Source: Ruminococcaceae bacterium UBA1405 (GTDB lineage Bacteria; Bacillota; Clostridia; Oscillospirales; Ruminococcaceae). Taken from it: a stretch of DNA of 63,478 nt. This document shows, in pieces, positions 35,709-45,700 of this stretch; position 1 is the first letter of the stretch; the number at the start of each line of letters is the position of its first letter. The DNA lies in assembly GCA_002305685.1 (NCBI GenBank), contig DBQB01000030.1:1-63478 (forward strand), in the 5' to 3' direction. Made by a program: the position numbers and the translations under genes. A model generated the notes under the pieces. It made no database searches. It worked only from the letters and a program-made list of their open reading frames with translations, and was not told where the DNA came from.

Positions 35709-36983
35709 ATGAAAGAATCCATAATACAGAGATCTGCGGCTTTGCTCATTGCCGCTGTCCTGGTGCTGGGCGGCTGTAACCGGCAGCAGACACAGGAGGT
35801 ATCGGTCTCACCGTCTTCCCAGGCGGCTTCTTCCCAGGCGGCAGAGCCTAAAGATGCCGCTTCCAGCGAAACCAGCGAAAACCAGGCGGATACGCAGGCT
35901 TTTTCAGAGAGGGAGGAGAATTGCAACGGCAGTTTTTTTCGCTCGGCAGTCCAGGCGTTTGACCGGGTGGAGGAGCTGCGTGCTCAGGTGGAGCAGTTGG
36001 CCGGACAGATGCAGGAGTTTCAGCAGGGACTGGCGCAGCAGACCCAGCAGCTTCTTGCACAAGCAGAGGACAGTACCGATTCTCTGGCGGCTGCGGTGGA
36101 GCAGTTGGAGGCCATATCGGTGAGCAGCGAGGAAGCCATCGCTGATCTGGCGGATACCCACCAGCAGGCACAACAGCTGCTGGATACCGCCCAACAGGCG
36201 GCGGATGCTGCACAGGATGCCGCCCAACAGATCACGTCCCAGAAGGCGATGGCCCAATCGGTGGCCGATCTTGCCCAGGAAAATGTACAGCAGATGCAGC
36301 AGGTGTTTGACCAGCTGACCCTTAACAGAGATCAGGCACAGCAGCTGCTGAGCAGCATCCCCACTCAACTTCAGCAGCTGATAGAACGCCTCGCGCAGCA
36401 GCAGACTGTCCAGGCGCAGGAACAAGAACAGCAACACGCTGAGGAGGAGATTGTCATTGCGCAGGATGAGGCGATCACCGTGATGCTGCCGACGCCCCAG
36501 GAGGAAGCCTCTTCCAATAGCGGCAAAGCCATCTCTGTGGGTTCTGGCGTTTCCAGTTCCCGTTATGACCGCCAAACTCAGGCGGAAGCCGAGATGCTAC
36601 GGCAGATCAATGACTATCGCACTTCTTTGGGATTGCCTGAGGTGAAGCGGGATAGCGAGCTGGATCGGTGTGCGGTGATCCGCTGTGAGGAGATGCTGGA
36701 TCATGACGTCTTTAGTCACACCCGCCCTGATGGCAGCAACTGGGATACGGTGCTCACCGACGAGGGAGTGGACGCCTTTGCTTGGGGAGAGATCCAATAC
36801 CGGGTGAGAGGGGAGAATGTCATCACCTCCCAGTCGCAGTTGGCGCAGCGGGCCATGAACGGATGGAAAGGCAGCAGCGGCCATGACGCCATTTTGCGTA
36901 CCGGTACATACGATCGTGTGGGAATCGCCGCCTACTATGACGGCAACCAGTGCTGGATTGCCAATATCATTTTCATCCAGTAA
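35709..36983 (+). CDS. Lipoprotein with Gln-rich coiled coil and C-terminal CAP (SCP-like) domain
   Basis: A 424-residue exported protein. The signal peptide ends in a lipobox VLGGC with Cys23 as the expected acylated residue. Residues about 70-245 are very rich in Gln, Ala and Glu in a heptad-like pattern, suggesting a long coiled coil. The CAP domain occupies roughly residues 287-424, with a family-like CEEMLDHDVFSHTRPDG segment. Bacterial CAP proteins are cell-surface or spore-coat-linked and of uncertain biochemistry; SafA/YkwD-like roles are possible. Position six bases after cca suggests shared transcription, but its own function is unrelated to tRNA. Confidence 0.85.
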   Translation: MKESIIQRSAALLIAAVLVLGGCNRQQTQEVSVSPSSQAASSQAAEPKDAASSETSENQADTQAFSEREENCNGSFFRSAVQAFDRVEELRAQVEQLAGQMQEFQQGLAQQTQQLLAQAEDSTDSLAAAVEQLEAISVSSEEAIADLADTHQQAQQLLDTAQQAADAAQDAAQQITSQKAMAQSVADLAQENVQQMQQVFDQLTLNRDQAQQLLSSIPTQLQQLIERLAQQQTVQAQEQEQQHAEEEIVIAQDEAITVMLPTPQEEASSNSGKAISVGSGVSSSRYDRQTQAEAEMLRQINDYRTSLGLPEVKRDSELDRCAVIRCEEMLDHDVFSHTRPDGSNWDTVLTDEGVDAFAWGEIQYRVRGENVITSQSQLAQRAMNGWKGSSGHDAILRTGTYDRVGIAAYYDGNQCWIANIIFIQ

Positions 36984-37013
36984 GGCTATGGTGGAAAGAA
37001 GGACATTTCAGTG

Positions 37014-37065
37014 AAACGCACCCTGAACATTTCGAAAAGGACAGCGAAATGTTCAGGGTGCGTTT
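37014..37065. terminator. terminator between CAP lipoprotein and serine hydrolase
   Basis: Perfect 21-bp arms (37014-37034 and 37045-37065) with a 10-nt loop, followed by GGTTTTT on the plus strand, between convergent genes. Confidence 0.85.
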
Positions 37066-37079
37066 GGTTTTTACAGATA

Positions 37080-38522
37080 TTACAGCAGCGCTCCCAGATA
37101 ACCGTTTAAGCGCTCCACACCGTTTCGCAGGCCGCCCACGGTTTTCAGCTGTACCGTGATACGGTCCTTGGCGAAGAAACAGTGAAATTCATGGCGCTGT
37201 ACATGGTCGGGAAGTTCCACCCGGATGACCATCAGCTGCGGGGTGGGGAAGGAGGCCGCAGCAAATCCGTCCAGCCCGGTAAAAGGATCGATCAGCGGCA
37301 GATAATGGCCCATACCGAAAGGAATCTCCAGCTCTTTTCCCCAGCGCCACAGTTTCAGCGTTCCCCGTTCCCCTGCAAAGGCAAAGGAGAGCTGGGTAAT
37401 CCCCTCGAACCCGGTATCCAGTTGGATGTCGCAGCCGTTGACCGCATCCTCCCAAGGGGAATGGGCCAGACCAGGAAGGTGGGTGACCGCTTTGGCGCAG
37501 CGGTCTTGCAGATGGGCAAATCCCTGCAAGTTTTGGGCAAGGGGCTGCGGCTGGAGAGCGGGATAGATGCTCTCCCAAAAGCTGTCCAGAATCAGCTGCT
37601 GCCCGTCTTTATATTCCAGCGTGTTGGCGGTACAGCTCAGCACCAGTTCCTCTTCGGGGAGAATGATGGTCAGCTGTCCACCCATACCGAAAGCACAGCT
37701 GCCATTGTGGCGGGTACGCCAGAAATAATAGCCATACCCATGGTTGCCGTCAAAGGCAAAGTGTCCGCAGGAATTGTCGGTGTGATGACTCAAGCTCTGC
37801 TGTGCCCATCCCGCCGGTAAAATCTGGCGGTCATTCCATATACCATCTTGCAAATACAGCTGACCAAAGCGCGCCATATCCTCGGTGGTACACCAGATGC
37901 CGCTGCCGCCCATACAGATGCCCCGTTCACACTGTTCCCAAAAGATGGGGCCGATCCCGATGGGATCCAGCAGCCTTGTCCGCAGATATTCCTCCACCGT
38001 CTGGCCAGTTACCTTCTGTACCATGGCGCAGGCCATATGGGTGCCGGTGGTATCATAGGCAAAGGTGGTTCCCGACGGATGGGACGGGGGCGTGTTGAGG
38101 AAACTATGAACCCAACGGCCTTTGGAAGTGTCGGTGGAACCTTTGTGGACGGTGCTCATGGTCAGCAGGTCCTCCAGCGTCATCCTTTGGGTGAAAGGAT
38201 GAGCTGGGCCATCCAGTTCCTCCTGGAACATCTCCGCAGGCCGGTCCTTTAAGGAGAGCAAACCTTCCCCGATGGCGATGCCCACCGCGGCGGAGGTGAA
38301 GCTTTTGCTCATCGAGTAGATTCGATGGCGCCGGTCGTGGGTATAAGGGGCATAATAGCACTGGGCTGCTATTCGGCCATGACGCAGTAGCATAAAGCTG
38401 TGAAGGCTGACCGAACGCTGAGTGATGGCGTCCATAAAGCGCTCCACGGCCTGGGAGGGAATGCCCACCGATTCCGGGGAAACGACGGGAAGCTTATTGT
38501 CGGGATAAAACAACGGTTTCAA
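37080..38522 (-). CDS. Serine hydrolase, beta-lactamase class C / PBP-like fold
   Basis: A protein of about 480 residues with the SxxK motif in YSMSKSFTSA, the catalytic serine of this fold, and later a Y-x-Y segment (HGYGYYFW) that likely supplies the second motif. It lacks a signal peptide, so it is more likely an intracellular esterase or peptidase than a secreted beta-lactamase. The start is uncertain: a TTG at 38522 has AAAGGAAG ten bases upstream, while a longer ATG at 38558 would overlap the neighbouring gene and has no site. The C-terminal part is an unassigned beta-rich domain. Confidence 0.78.
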   Translation of the reverse strand: MKPLFYPDNKLPVVSPESVGIPSQAVERFMDAITQRSVSLHSFMLLRHGRIAAQCYYAPYTHDRRHRIYSMSKSFTSAAVGIAIGEGLLSLKDRPAEMFQEELDGPAHPFTQRMTLEDLLTMSTVHKGSTDTSKGRWVHSFLNTPPSHPSGTTFAYDTTGTHMACAMVQKVTGQTVEEYLRTRLLDPIGIGPIFWEQCERGICMGGSGIWCTTEDMARFGQLYLQDGIWNDRQILPAGWAQQSLSHHTDNSCGHFAFDGNHGYGYYFWRTRHNGSCAFGMGGQLTIILPEEELVLSCTANTLEYKDGQQLILDSFWESIYPALQPQPLAQNLQGFAHLQDRCAKAVTHLPGLAHSPWEDAVNGCDIQLDTGFEGITQLSFAFAGERGTLKLWRWGKELEIPFGMGHYLPLIDPFTGLDGFAAASFPTPQLMVIRVELPDHVQRHEFHCFFAKDRITVQLKTVGGLRNGVERLNGYLGALL

Positions 38523-38554
38523 AGCAGGACACTTCCTTTCATGGAATGATGGAT

Positions 38555-39028
38555 TCATTGTTTCAGGCGTTTTCCAGTGATCTGTTGGATCGCAATGCGC
38601 AAAATGCACATCCGTTCCAGCAGTTTTTCCTCGTATTGCCAGTGTTTTGCAGAACCGTAGTGGGCCATCAGCGCGTCCAGACCTTTTTGGATCTGTGCGG
38701 GTTCGGTGAGAATCTGGGCAACGCCAAAGGCGATGACGCTTTCATATTCCATTGTATACTGGCAGGCCTGTTGGCCGGTAATAAGCCGGTGTCCACAGTC
38801 GGCTTCCACACAAACGGTGGGGTTTTCCCGGAGTATGGATAACTTTTGTCCGGCATTGGCCCCGTGAATATAAAGGATAAGGCCGTCCTCTTCCTGGGAT
38901 ATTCCAAAATTTACCGGTACCACATAGGGGATATTGTCTCGGCACATTCCAAGGCGGCAGCAGTCGCATCGCCCAAGAATTTCCAAAATCTCGGCCATGT
39001 CTTTGATTTCCCGATCGGTTCGTCTCAT
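38555..39028 (-). CDS. Pyridoxamine 5'-phosphate oxidase-family flavin-binding protein
   Basis: A 157-residue split-barrel protein of the group often annotated as a nitroimidazole-resistance-like (NimA) or PNPOx-like FMN/heme-binding protein. The N-terminal MRRTDREIKDMAEILEIL followed by CRLGMCRDNIPYVVPVNFG is typical. It may bind FMN, but the reaction is unknown. The ribosome site AAAGGAG lies upstream of the ATG at 39028. It is 15 bp from the acetyltransferase gene and probably co-transcribed. Confidence 0.85.
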   Translation of the reverse strand: MRRTDREIKDMAEILEILGRCDCCRLGMCRDNIPYVVPVNFGISQEEDGLILYIHGANAGQKLSILRENPTVCVEADCGHRLITGQQACQYTMEYESVIAFGVAQILTEPAQIQKGLDALMAHYGSAKHWQYEEKLLERMCILRIAIQQITGKRLKQ

Positions 39029-39043
39029 AGGAAAGGCTCCTTT

Positions 39044-39616
39044 CTATTTCTCGGTGTATGAAGTCTGAGAGCTGTCAGCGACGGAAAAGGATCGTTGTTT
39101 TTCGCGGCGAAAACAGGGCATCTTTCCGATGGTTTGGTATTGACGCATTCCAACCTTTTCCAGAACCCGACGGGAAGCGTCGTTGCCGGGATTGATTTTG
39201 GCGATAACGGTTTGGGCGCCGTTGGCAAAGGCCCACTGGATGGCGGCTTCCATCGCCTCCGAGGCATATCCTTTCCCTCGAAAAGCCGGATCGATTCCGT
39301 AGCCGATCTCCACCTGCCCACGCTCATCCGGCGGCCCCTTAAAGAGGATGCCGCCGATCCGCTGTCGATGTCCAGGGGCGATGATTTCCCATAACAGATG
39401 CCACTGCCGCCGGTGTTCCTCCAAAGGAGGAATCCTCCCCAGTTCTGAGAGGGCATAGCGGTAGGTAGTCACCGGATGTTCGGTGCGTCCGCTTTTCGGT
39501 ATCTTCAAATAATATTCCAGTTGCTGTCCCGCCTGGCGGCTGTCAGCTGCAAAGCGCTGCATCCAGTTTAGATCCAGCTGTAACAGGCATAAGCGGGAAG
39601 TTCTGAGCTGTATCAT
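39044..39616 (-). CDS. GNAT-family N-acetyltransferase
   Basis: A 190-residue acetyltransferase, with the acetyl-CoA loop in DPAFRGKGYASEAMEAAI and the following helix. It resembles RimJ/RimL-like acetyltransferases that modify proteins or amino groups. The ATG at 39616 follows GAGGAAAC; the longer frame starting at 39631 has a poor site. The substrate cannot be told. Same-strand neighbours suggest a three-gene unit with the flavin protein and the serine hydrolase. Confidence 0.82.
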   Translation of the reverse strand: MIQLRTSRLCLLQLDLNWMQRFAADSRQAGQQLEYYLKIPKSGRTEHPVTTYRYALSELGRIPPLEEHRRQWHLLWEIIAPGHRQRIGGILFKGPPDERGQVEIGYGIDPAFRGKGYASEAMEAAIQWAFANGAQTVIAKINPGNDASRRVLEKVGMRQYQTIGKMPCFRREKQRSFSVADSSQTSYTEK

Positions 39617-39810
39617 GGTGTTTCCTCGCATTGTTTTGGGATTGGGATGGGTGACAATCCAGATTCATTCCTATTATAAAGGAAACGTTTGGCAGCGTCA
39701 AACAGCTTGCAAGATGGCAATAGCATTTTCCTGCAACTTCTTTCATATCCATTTAGCATGGATGAAAGAAGGTCACCGGTGGATGAACCGGGATGCAGGA
39801 GGGATTGTGT

Positions 39811-40977
39811 ATGAAAAAAAGACTGCTGGCGCTCCTTTCGGTGGGAGCGATATGGACTCAGTTTTTGGTTCCGGTGCAGGCAGCAAATACACCGCAGAGT
39901 TCACAGGCGGAAATGCCGGTAGAGGTTCCCGCCAAATCTGCCATCCTGATGGAGCAGAGCACCGGTCAGGTATTATGCGAGATGAATGCAGACGAGCAGA
40001 TGCCGCCTGCCTCCATTACAAAGGTTATGACGCTGCTGCTGGTGATGGAGGCGGTGGAATCGGGAAGGCTGTCGCTGGAGGATACCGTCACCTGTTCGCC
40101 TCACGCCAGTTCTATGGGCGGCTCCCAGATTTGGCTGGAGGTGGGGGAGCAAATGACCGTTCAGGATTTGATCAAGGCTACCGCTGTTGCCAGTGCAAAC
40201 GATGCCTCTGTAGCTCTGGCAGAAAAGGTGGCGGGCAGCGAGGATGCGTTTGTGGTGATGATGAACGAGCGCGCTGAACAGCTGGGCATGACCGGGACCC
40301 ATTTTGTCAACTGTACCGGTCTGGATGCGCCGGGACATCTCACCACCGCCCGGGACATTGCCACCATGTCCCGGATACTGATCCAGCATCCGATGATCCG
40401 GGAATATTCCTCCATCTGGATGGACAGCTTGCGGGGCGGAGAGACCCAGCTGGTCAACACCAATAAGCTGGTGCGGTTTTACGACGGTGCAACCGGGCTG
40501 AAAACCGGTACCACCGATGGCGCCGGCAGCTGTCTTGCCGCCACCGCCACCCGCAACGGTTTGTCTTTGGTTGCGGTATCGCTGGGAAGCGCCACCAGCG
40601 ATGAGCGGTTTCAGAGTGCCCGCACCATGCTGGATTATGGATTTGCCAACTATGGCATGGCGACGCCACCGCCGCTGGATGATCAGCTAACTCCGGTGAA
40701 GGTCACCGGAGGCAGCGAGGAGACGGTGGAGGCTGTGGGGATGCCGCCGGAAGGGTTTGTGGTGAAAAAAGGGGATGAGGCCAAGCTGGAACAGATTCTG
40801 GAATTGGCCCCTCAGGTGGAAGCGCCGGTTGAGAAAGGGCAAACCATCGGTACCGTCGTGGTCAAACTGGAAGGAAAAGAAATTGGCCGTTATCCCATTG
40901 AGGCGGCAAGCGATGTGCCGGAAATGACCTTTACTCTGGCATTCTCTCGTCTGATCAAAGGGTTGGGCAGTTTTTGA
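39811..40977 (+). CDS. D-alanyl-D-alanine carboxypeptidase (S11, DacF-like)
   Basis: A secreted penicillin-binding protein of 388 residues that trims peptidoglycan stem peptides. A signal peptide (MKKRLLALLSVGAIWTQFLV then PVQAAN) is followed by the S-x-x-K motif in PPASITKVM, S-x-N in VASANDAS, and K-T-G in GLKTGTTDGAG. The last 90 residues form the extra beta domain of this group, and the C-terminus FSRLIKGLGSF may act as an amphipathic membrane anchor. The start at 39811 follows GGAGGG. DacF-like enzymes act during sporulation, which fits this organism. Confidence 0.9.
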   Translation: MKKRLLALLSVGAIWTQFLVPVQAANTPQSSQAEMPVEVPAKSAILMEQSTGQVLCEMNADEQMPPASITKVMTLLLVMEAVESGRLSLEDTVTCSPHASSMGGSQIWLEVGEQMTVQDLIKATAVASANDASVALAEKVAGSEDAFVVMMNERAEQLGMTGTHFVNCTGLDAPGHLTTARDIATMSRILIQHPMIREYSSIWMDSLRGGETQLVNTNKLVRFYDGATGLKTGTTDGAGSCLAATATRNGLSLVAVSLGSATSDERFQSARTMLDYGFANYGMATPPPLDDQLTPVKVTGGSEETVEAVGMPPEGFVVKKGDEAKLEQILELAPQVEAPVEKGQTIGTVVVKLEGKEIGRYPIEAASDVPEMTFTLAFSRLIKGLGSF

Positions 40978-41159
40978 TCCGGTTGAGAACGCTGTTTTTC
41001 AGATATGCTTTCCATATTATTTCCTGTTAAAATAAGAAAATTATTTGTCTTTGTTTTGCGGCACACAGGATTTTCCAGAGACAAAACATCGGATCACCAT
41101 TATATTTTTTGCTTGACTGCGCAAAATAAGGATGAACCCAAGGAAAGGAGGTCACAACA

Positions 41160-41327
41160 ATGGCTGATTGCAAATGTAATTCCAGCATCCACTGCACCGT
41201 AGCACAGTGCGCCCATCACGGCGGCAAGGAAAACTACTGCACCCTGGATCAGGTGAACATTGGCACCCATGAGACCAACCCCACCATGGTGGAGTGTGTG
41301 GACTGCAACTCTTTCCGTCGCAAATAA
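41160..41327 (+). CDS. DUF1540 small cysteine-rich protein
   Basis: A 55-residue protein starting at the ATG at 41160, after an excellent AAAGGAGG. Eight cysteines occur in a regular pattern (C4, C6, C12, C17, C27, C46, C49 and a His pair HH in the middle), and the overall form, with repeated CNSSIHC and CAHHGG, matches the DUF1540 family found in spore-forming Clostridia. Such proteins probably bind metal; their role is unknown. Its short length hides it in standard ORF scans. Confidence 0.78.
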   Translation: MADCKCNSSIHCTVAQCAHHGGKENYCTLDQVNIGTHETNPTMVECVDCNSFRRK

Positions 41328-41393
41328 CGGTATCCCATAAAAACCATAAACGGAACGGCTGAGCTCTGTGTTCGCAATCTGCCCAGAGCAAGA

Positions 41394-41442
41394 AAGGTTC
41401 CGCTGTCTCCCGCTTTCGGGGGATAGCGGAACTTTTCGCTTT
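41394..41442. terminator. terminator DUF1540 / oligogalacturonate lyase
   Basis: GTTCCGCTGTC... pairs with ...GATAGCGGAAC (41397-41412 with 41417-41432), followed by CTTTTCGCTTT, between convergent genes. Confidence 0.78.
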
Positions 41443-41470
41443 ATTCAGACAGATTCATCCCAAAAAACCA

Positions 41471-42637
41471 TTATTTTGTGGCGGCAATCAGCTGCTTGAC
41501 CGGCGCCAGCGCCACATCCACCCGTCCCTGGACGGTGGTGGTAAAGACCACCCACTGATCGTCCCAGACAAAGCGGGGATGAGGATCGATGTGGTAAATC
41601 GAAGGATGCTCCGGCGTCCATCCCTCCACAATGGGGTTATAGCTGATGAGTTCGCAGAGCTTTTGGGTGCCGCGGTTGTAGAAACGTACCACCGATACGC
41701 AGCCTCTCCACCAGTGATGCCCCATGCTGGGCAGGGAACCATCCACGATAAAATAGTTTTCGTCCTTGGTGCAGTGGGCGTGCCAGGTGCCGTTTCCGTC
41801 GGCGATGGGAATGTAGCAGACCGATTCCGGCTCATGATCCCCCAGACGGTCTTGCGCAATATGCTGCTGAGAGCAGTAGTAGATGCTTTTTCCGTTGGGC
41901 GCCCACCATTCGTGGGTGGCATAGTTGTTCAGAGGTTTGCGCATCTCCCGGCTGCCATCCCGGCGGATCAGCTGTAACCGAGGATAAATGCCTTCCGGTG
42001 TACAGGCGGGGGAGACGTGGGTCCCTGTCTCAAAGGAGTGGGAACCTTCATGGGCCACCATTACCAAATCCGGATCGGTGGGAGAAAACTGGGCATGGTT
42101 GTAGGGAATGCCTTTCTCGGTGTGATACCACTGGGTAAAGCTTCCGGTAAGAACATTCACTGTGCCCAGATAGGAGCCGTTAGCGCTTTGGATGTCCACA
42201 AACAGCTCTCTGCGATCAGGGGAGAAGGTAAGATGGGTTCCGCCCATGGATTGGCTCAGATAGCGGGCACACTCCGCGGGCATACGGGCGATCATCACAG
42301 GTTTGTCCTGCGGATGAGGGGTGCGGCGGTAGATACCGGTGCTGTTGCCCCAATACAGTTCTCCTGTGATGGGGTCCACCATAAAGCCGGTTCCATGGGT
42401 TTCGGGAAATAGATGAAGCTCATCGCTGGAAAAGTCTACCACTCCGGCACAGTGCCCCTCTGCTGGCGGAAAAGCACAGTAAAACCAGAGATACCTTCCC
42501 GAATCGTCCACGCTGGAGTTGATAAAGTAAAAGCCTTGCTGAATAGGGGCAACGCGGGTGGAGAGAATGTAGCTGACAAGCCCCGATTTTGGATCGATGT
42601 GTTTTGTGAAATGTTTGGAAGTTTCAGGAGTAAACAT
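41471..42637 (-). CDS. ogl: Oligogalacturonate lyase, polysaccharide lyase family 22
   Basis: A 388-residue seven-bladed-propeller enzyme that splits unsaturated digalacturonate to 5-keto-4-deoxyuronate; this length equals that of characterised Dickeya and Yersinia OGL. The TGTHVSP region with nearby histidines and the NYATHEWWAPNGK segment fit the metal-binding propeller pocket. There is no signal peptide, as expected for this cytoplasmic step. The start at 42637 has AAAAAAGGAGG upstream. It is encoded 113 bp after the LamG giant on the same strand, with only a weak hairpin between, so one operon is likely. Pectin fragments must be imported by transporters elsewhere. Confidence 0.85.
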   Translation of the reverse strand: MFTPETSKHFTKHIDPKSGLVSYILSTRVAPIQQGFYFINSSVDDSGRYLWFYCAFPPAEGHCAGVVDFSSDELHLFPETHGTGFMVDPITGELYWGNSTGIYRRTPHPQDKPVMIARMPAECARYLSQSMGGTHLTFSPDRRELFVDIQSANGSYLGTVNVLTGSFTQWYHTEKGIPYNHAQFSPTDPDLVMVAHEGSHSFETGTHVSPACTPEGIYPRLQLIRRDGSREMRKPLNNYATHEWWAPNGKSIYYCSQQHIAQDRLGDHEPESVCYIPIADGNGTWHAHCTKDENYFIVDGSLPSMGHHWWRGCVSVVRFYNRGTQKLCELISYNPIVEGWTPEHPSIYHIDPHPRFVWDDQWVVFTTTVQGRVDVALAPVKQLIAATK

Positions 42638-42750
42638 AAAAAGGCCTCCTTTTTTCCGTCGGTTGGTGATGTTTGATATTGAGGAAAAGGGCGGACGGCT
42701 AGAAAAAAGGATTGCCACCCTTTTCCAATGACTTCAAATGAAGCAGGGAA

Positions 42751-45700
42751 TCAGTAGCCGATACGGCGCAGGTTTTTGGGAATTACAGCGGTATTGTTGG
42801 CTCTGGTAATCTCCTGCAGGGTATGTTCCGGATCCAGCTCCAGCTGCCAGCCGGTGAGATCCTCCGGCAGTCCATATACCGGAATGGAAACCTCCCAGGT
42901 GATGGGGAACAGCTGATCCGGCGCAGGAAGCCAGCGCACCGGCGCAGTGCGGACTATCTCTCCCTGGGGATTGCGCAGGGCAATGAGGGTATTCTGGGAA
43001 GGAACCGCGCCTAAGCTGTGAACCCGCACCTGCAATCCGTGGGGCATCATGGTGATATCCTCCTCGGTGATGCCCAGATCGCACCGCTCAAAATAGGGGA
43101 TTCCCGGTGTTTTCAGCGTGAAATGAAGGATGGTATAGCACATGGGTGGGAAGGTTACCGTCACCGGAAGCTCCCGCTCGAAGGGGACGGTGCTGCAGGA
43201 GAGCTGGGTATCGGCCAGATCATCCCCGTCGGTGTCGATTCCTTGGGTCAGCTCCCACTCTCCGGGAAGGATCTCGCCGCCAATGATATCTGCGGTGATG
43301 GGGTTGTCCGAGATGTTGAAGGCGACGATCTTGATCTCATGGTCGGTGGAGTAGGGTACCACCACCGCCAGCTGCTCTACCTCAGAATCCTGATGGAATT
43401 TCCAGCAGATGCTGTTTTCCGGATAATAGGCATAAAACCGTCCGTTGCACATTCCGCCCATACGGTCCGCCTGGATATCAAACATATTGTAGGTGATCCG
43501 GTCAATCCAGGGATGGCCGATGGTGTTGATATACTCCCGGTTCCAGGCCCCTTCCACCATCCAGTTGTACCGGTCGGCCAGCTGCTGTTTGTCGGTGGTC
43601 TCTTTGCTCAGCCGTTCATAGCTGGGGCGGGGTGGGATGATATCTTTATAATGCCGGTTGCCGGTAAGGCGGTAGGCGGGAATCAGGATGGATTCGCTGC
43701 CATGGGAGCGGCCTTTTTTGGGATCCAACTCCTCGTCGGTTTCATAGACGATATAGTGATGCAGCACCCCGTCGTGGTAGTGGGCGGAAAGCCCATCCGC
43801 CAGCTCGATGAGAATCTTTTTCAGCATCGGCGTACCATTAAAGCGCGCCAGCGTTACGCAGGGGCTGAAGGCATAGAAGGAAACCTGATCCGAAACGCCC
43901 CAGGGCCACTCGGTGGCCATCTGGGTACCGCTGAAGTAGGAGGATTTGATATGCCGGTGTCCCGCTTGGTTGATGCCGGTAATCCACCAGAGGGCGCGGC
44001 TGGTCTCCATGGCGTGTTCCAGATATTTGGGGTTGGAGGGATCCAGACACAGGCACTGGTTGAGGGAAATCAGCCCTTCCTCCGAGGAGTGAAGCTGGTC
44101 GGTCTGGATGGAGGGCAGACCGTTGGTAAACATTCCCTGGGCATAGAAGGCGTCCATGTTGGCAAACAAGGATTTTTTCAGTTTTTCCGGCTTGATGCCC
44201 ATGGCGGCAGCCGACGCCCAGATGGTGGTGAAATCCCCATCGTCCGAGAGTCCGCCGCCAAATTCGCCGTTTTCAATCTGCCGCTCATCGATGAAAAAGT
44301 CGATCAGCCGGCGCATCGCCGCCATATATTCACACTGGCGATACGCCCATTCCGGCACCCCCGCAGGGATGGGAGCAGGGTTCCAGCGGGGCTTATAGGC
44401 GTCCCCATGGAATTCATGCCGGTATTTTGCGGTAACATTGAAATAGTCATTGTAATAGAAACGGGCAATCTCATTTTCCGGATCGTATTTGAGGACATCC
44501 ATCAGATCTCCCCGCATCCGGTTAAACATATTGTACTCTTTCTGCCGCGGATGTTCCTCCAGAATGTTGGCATAGTTGTCCCGCAGCTGAACCAACCGGT
44601 CGGCAATATGTTCTTTCAGAACCTCCGCCGCAGGTTTGAGCAGCAGAGAAAGGGTGCTTCCCTCCAACATGGCGGGAGAGAACGCAAAATCGGAACAGCT
44701 GATGGTCAGATACAGGCACCGCTCCTGGGGCAGCATCCGGTCCCGGGTATCCAGCCAAATGGTTACCGGCTGATGGGGCAGTACGGTAAAGTTAAAATGG
44801 GCCAGATTGCGGTAATACCACAGTGGATCCTTGAGTTCCACCGAGACGGCAGCTTTGCAGGACAGGTCCAGTCCCGGCAGGGAGAGTTCTACCCCGTCCA
44901 GCCCCCAGTGATCGTCCGGGGTGTAGGGAATCATCACCTGGATCATGGGAAAACCACCCGCCGGGTCCTGTTCCAGCTGGGGCAGGGGTGCGTCCTGAGA
45001 AAGAGCCGTCATCCGATGCCGTTCATAGCCAGGGTGCCGTCCGGTGATAAACTGAGAGAGGGTATCCAGCGCCGCGCCGCCGTCACGGGAAAAGCCGGTA
45101 TGTAAAGTATAGGTCAGGCGCTTGTCACCCTCCGGGGCTTTGCCGGGTATGACGTGAAAGACGCTGAAATCGCCGATGGGCTGCTCCTGCATCTGGTTGA
45201 CAAAGCGAATCCGCTGTCCCTGATGGGGAAATACCCTATGGAAACTGCGCTCCCGGCCTTCGCCCCGCTCAAATAGTTTTTCCAGAGGCTGATCCTGCTC
45301 ATCCACCGTCTGGGCAACACCATAGGCGGAGCCGGAGATTTCCACATGGTTCCAGGGTTCCTCTGGCAGATGGAAGGTGATGGCTTTCCCTGAGAGGGAA
45401 TAGCAGTCCCAGTCGGGAAGCTGGAAATAATCGTTGCGGCCTTTGAGCTTGGAGCGGTTGTATACCCCGGGCCAGGTGGTTTCCCGGATACCGTCGCAGC
45501 CCTTCCACCACCAACGTTTGAGGTCATAGGCGTCGTGGATCTCCACCTTGCGCACGGCAGTATGATCGCTGGGAAGCTGCGGCGGCAGCAGCTGCGGATT
45601 GTCCCAGCCGCCGCGGCGCAGCCATTCCTCCTGGTATTGGGGCATTTGCCCATCGACAGCGGCGGCTTTTACCTGTGGGAAATGCCCCTGGGAGAGCTGA

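Noticed and set aside
43018..45105. 695-codon open frame on the plus strand
   Set aside because: Antisense to the LamG protein gene, low-complexity Gly/Val/His composition and no ribosome site.
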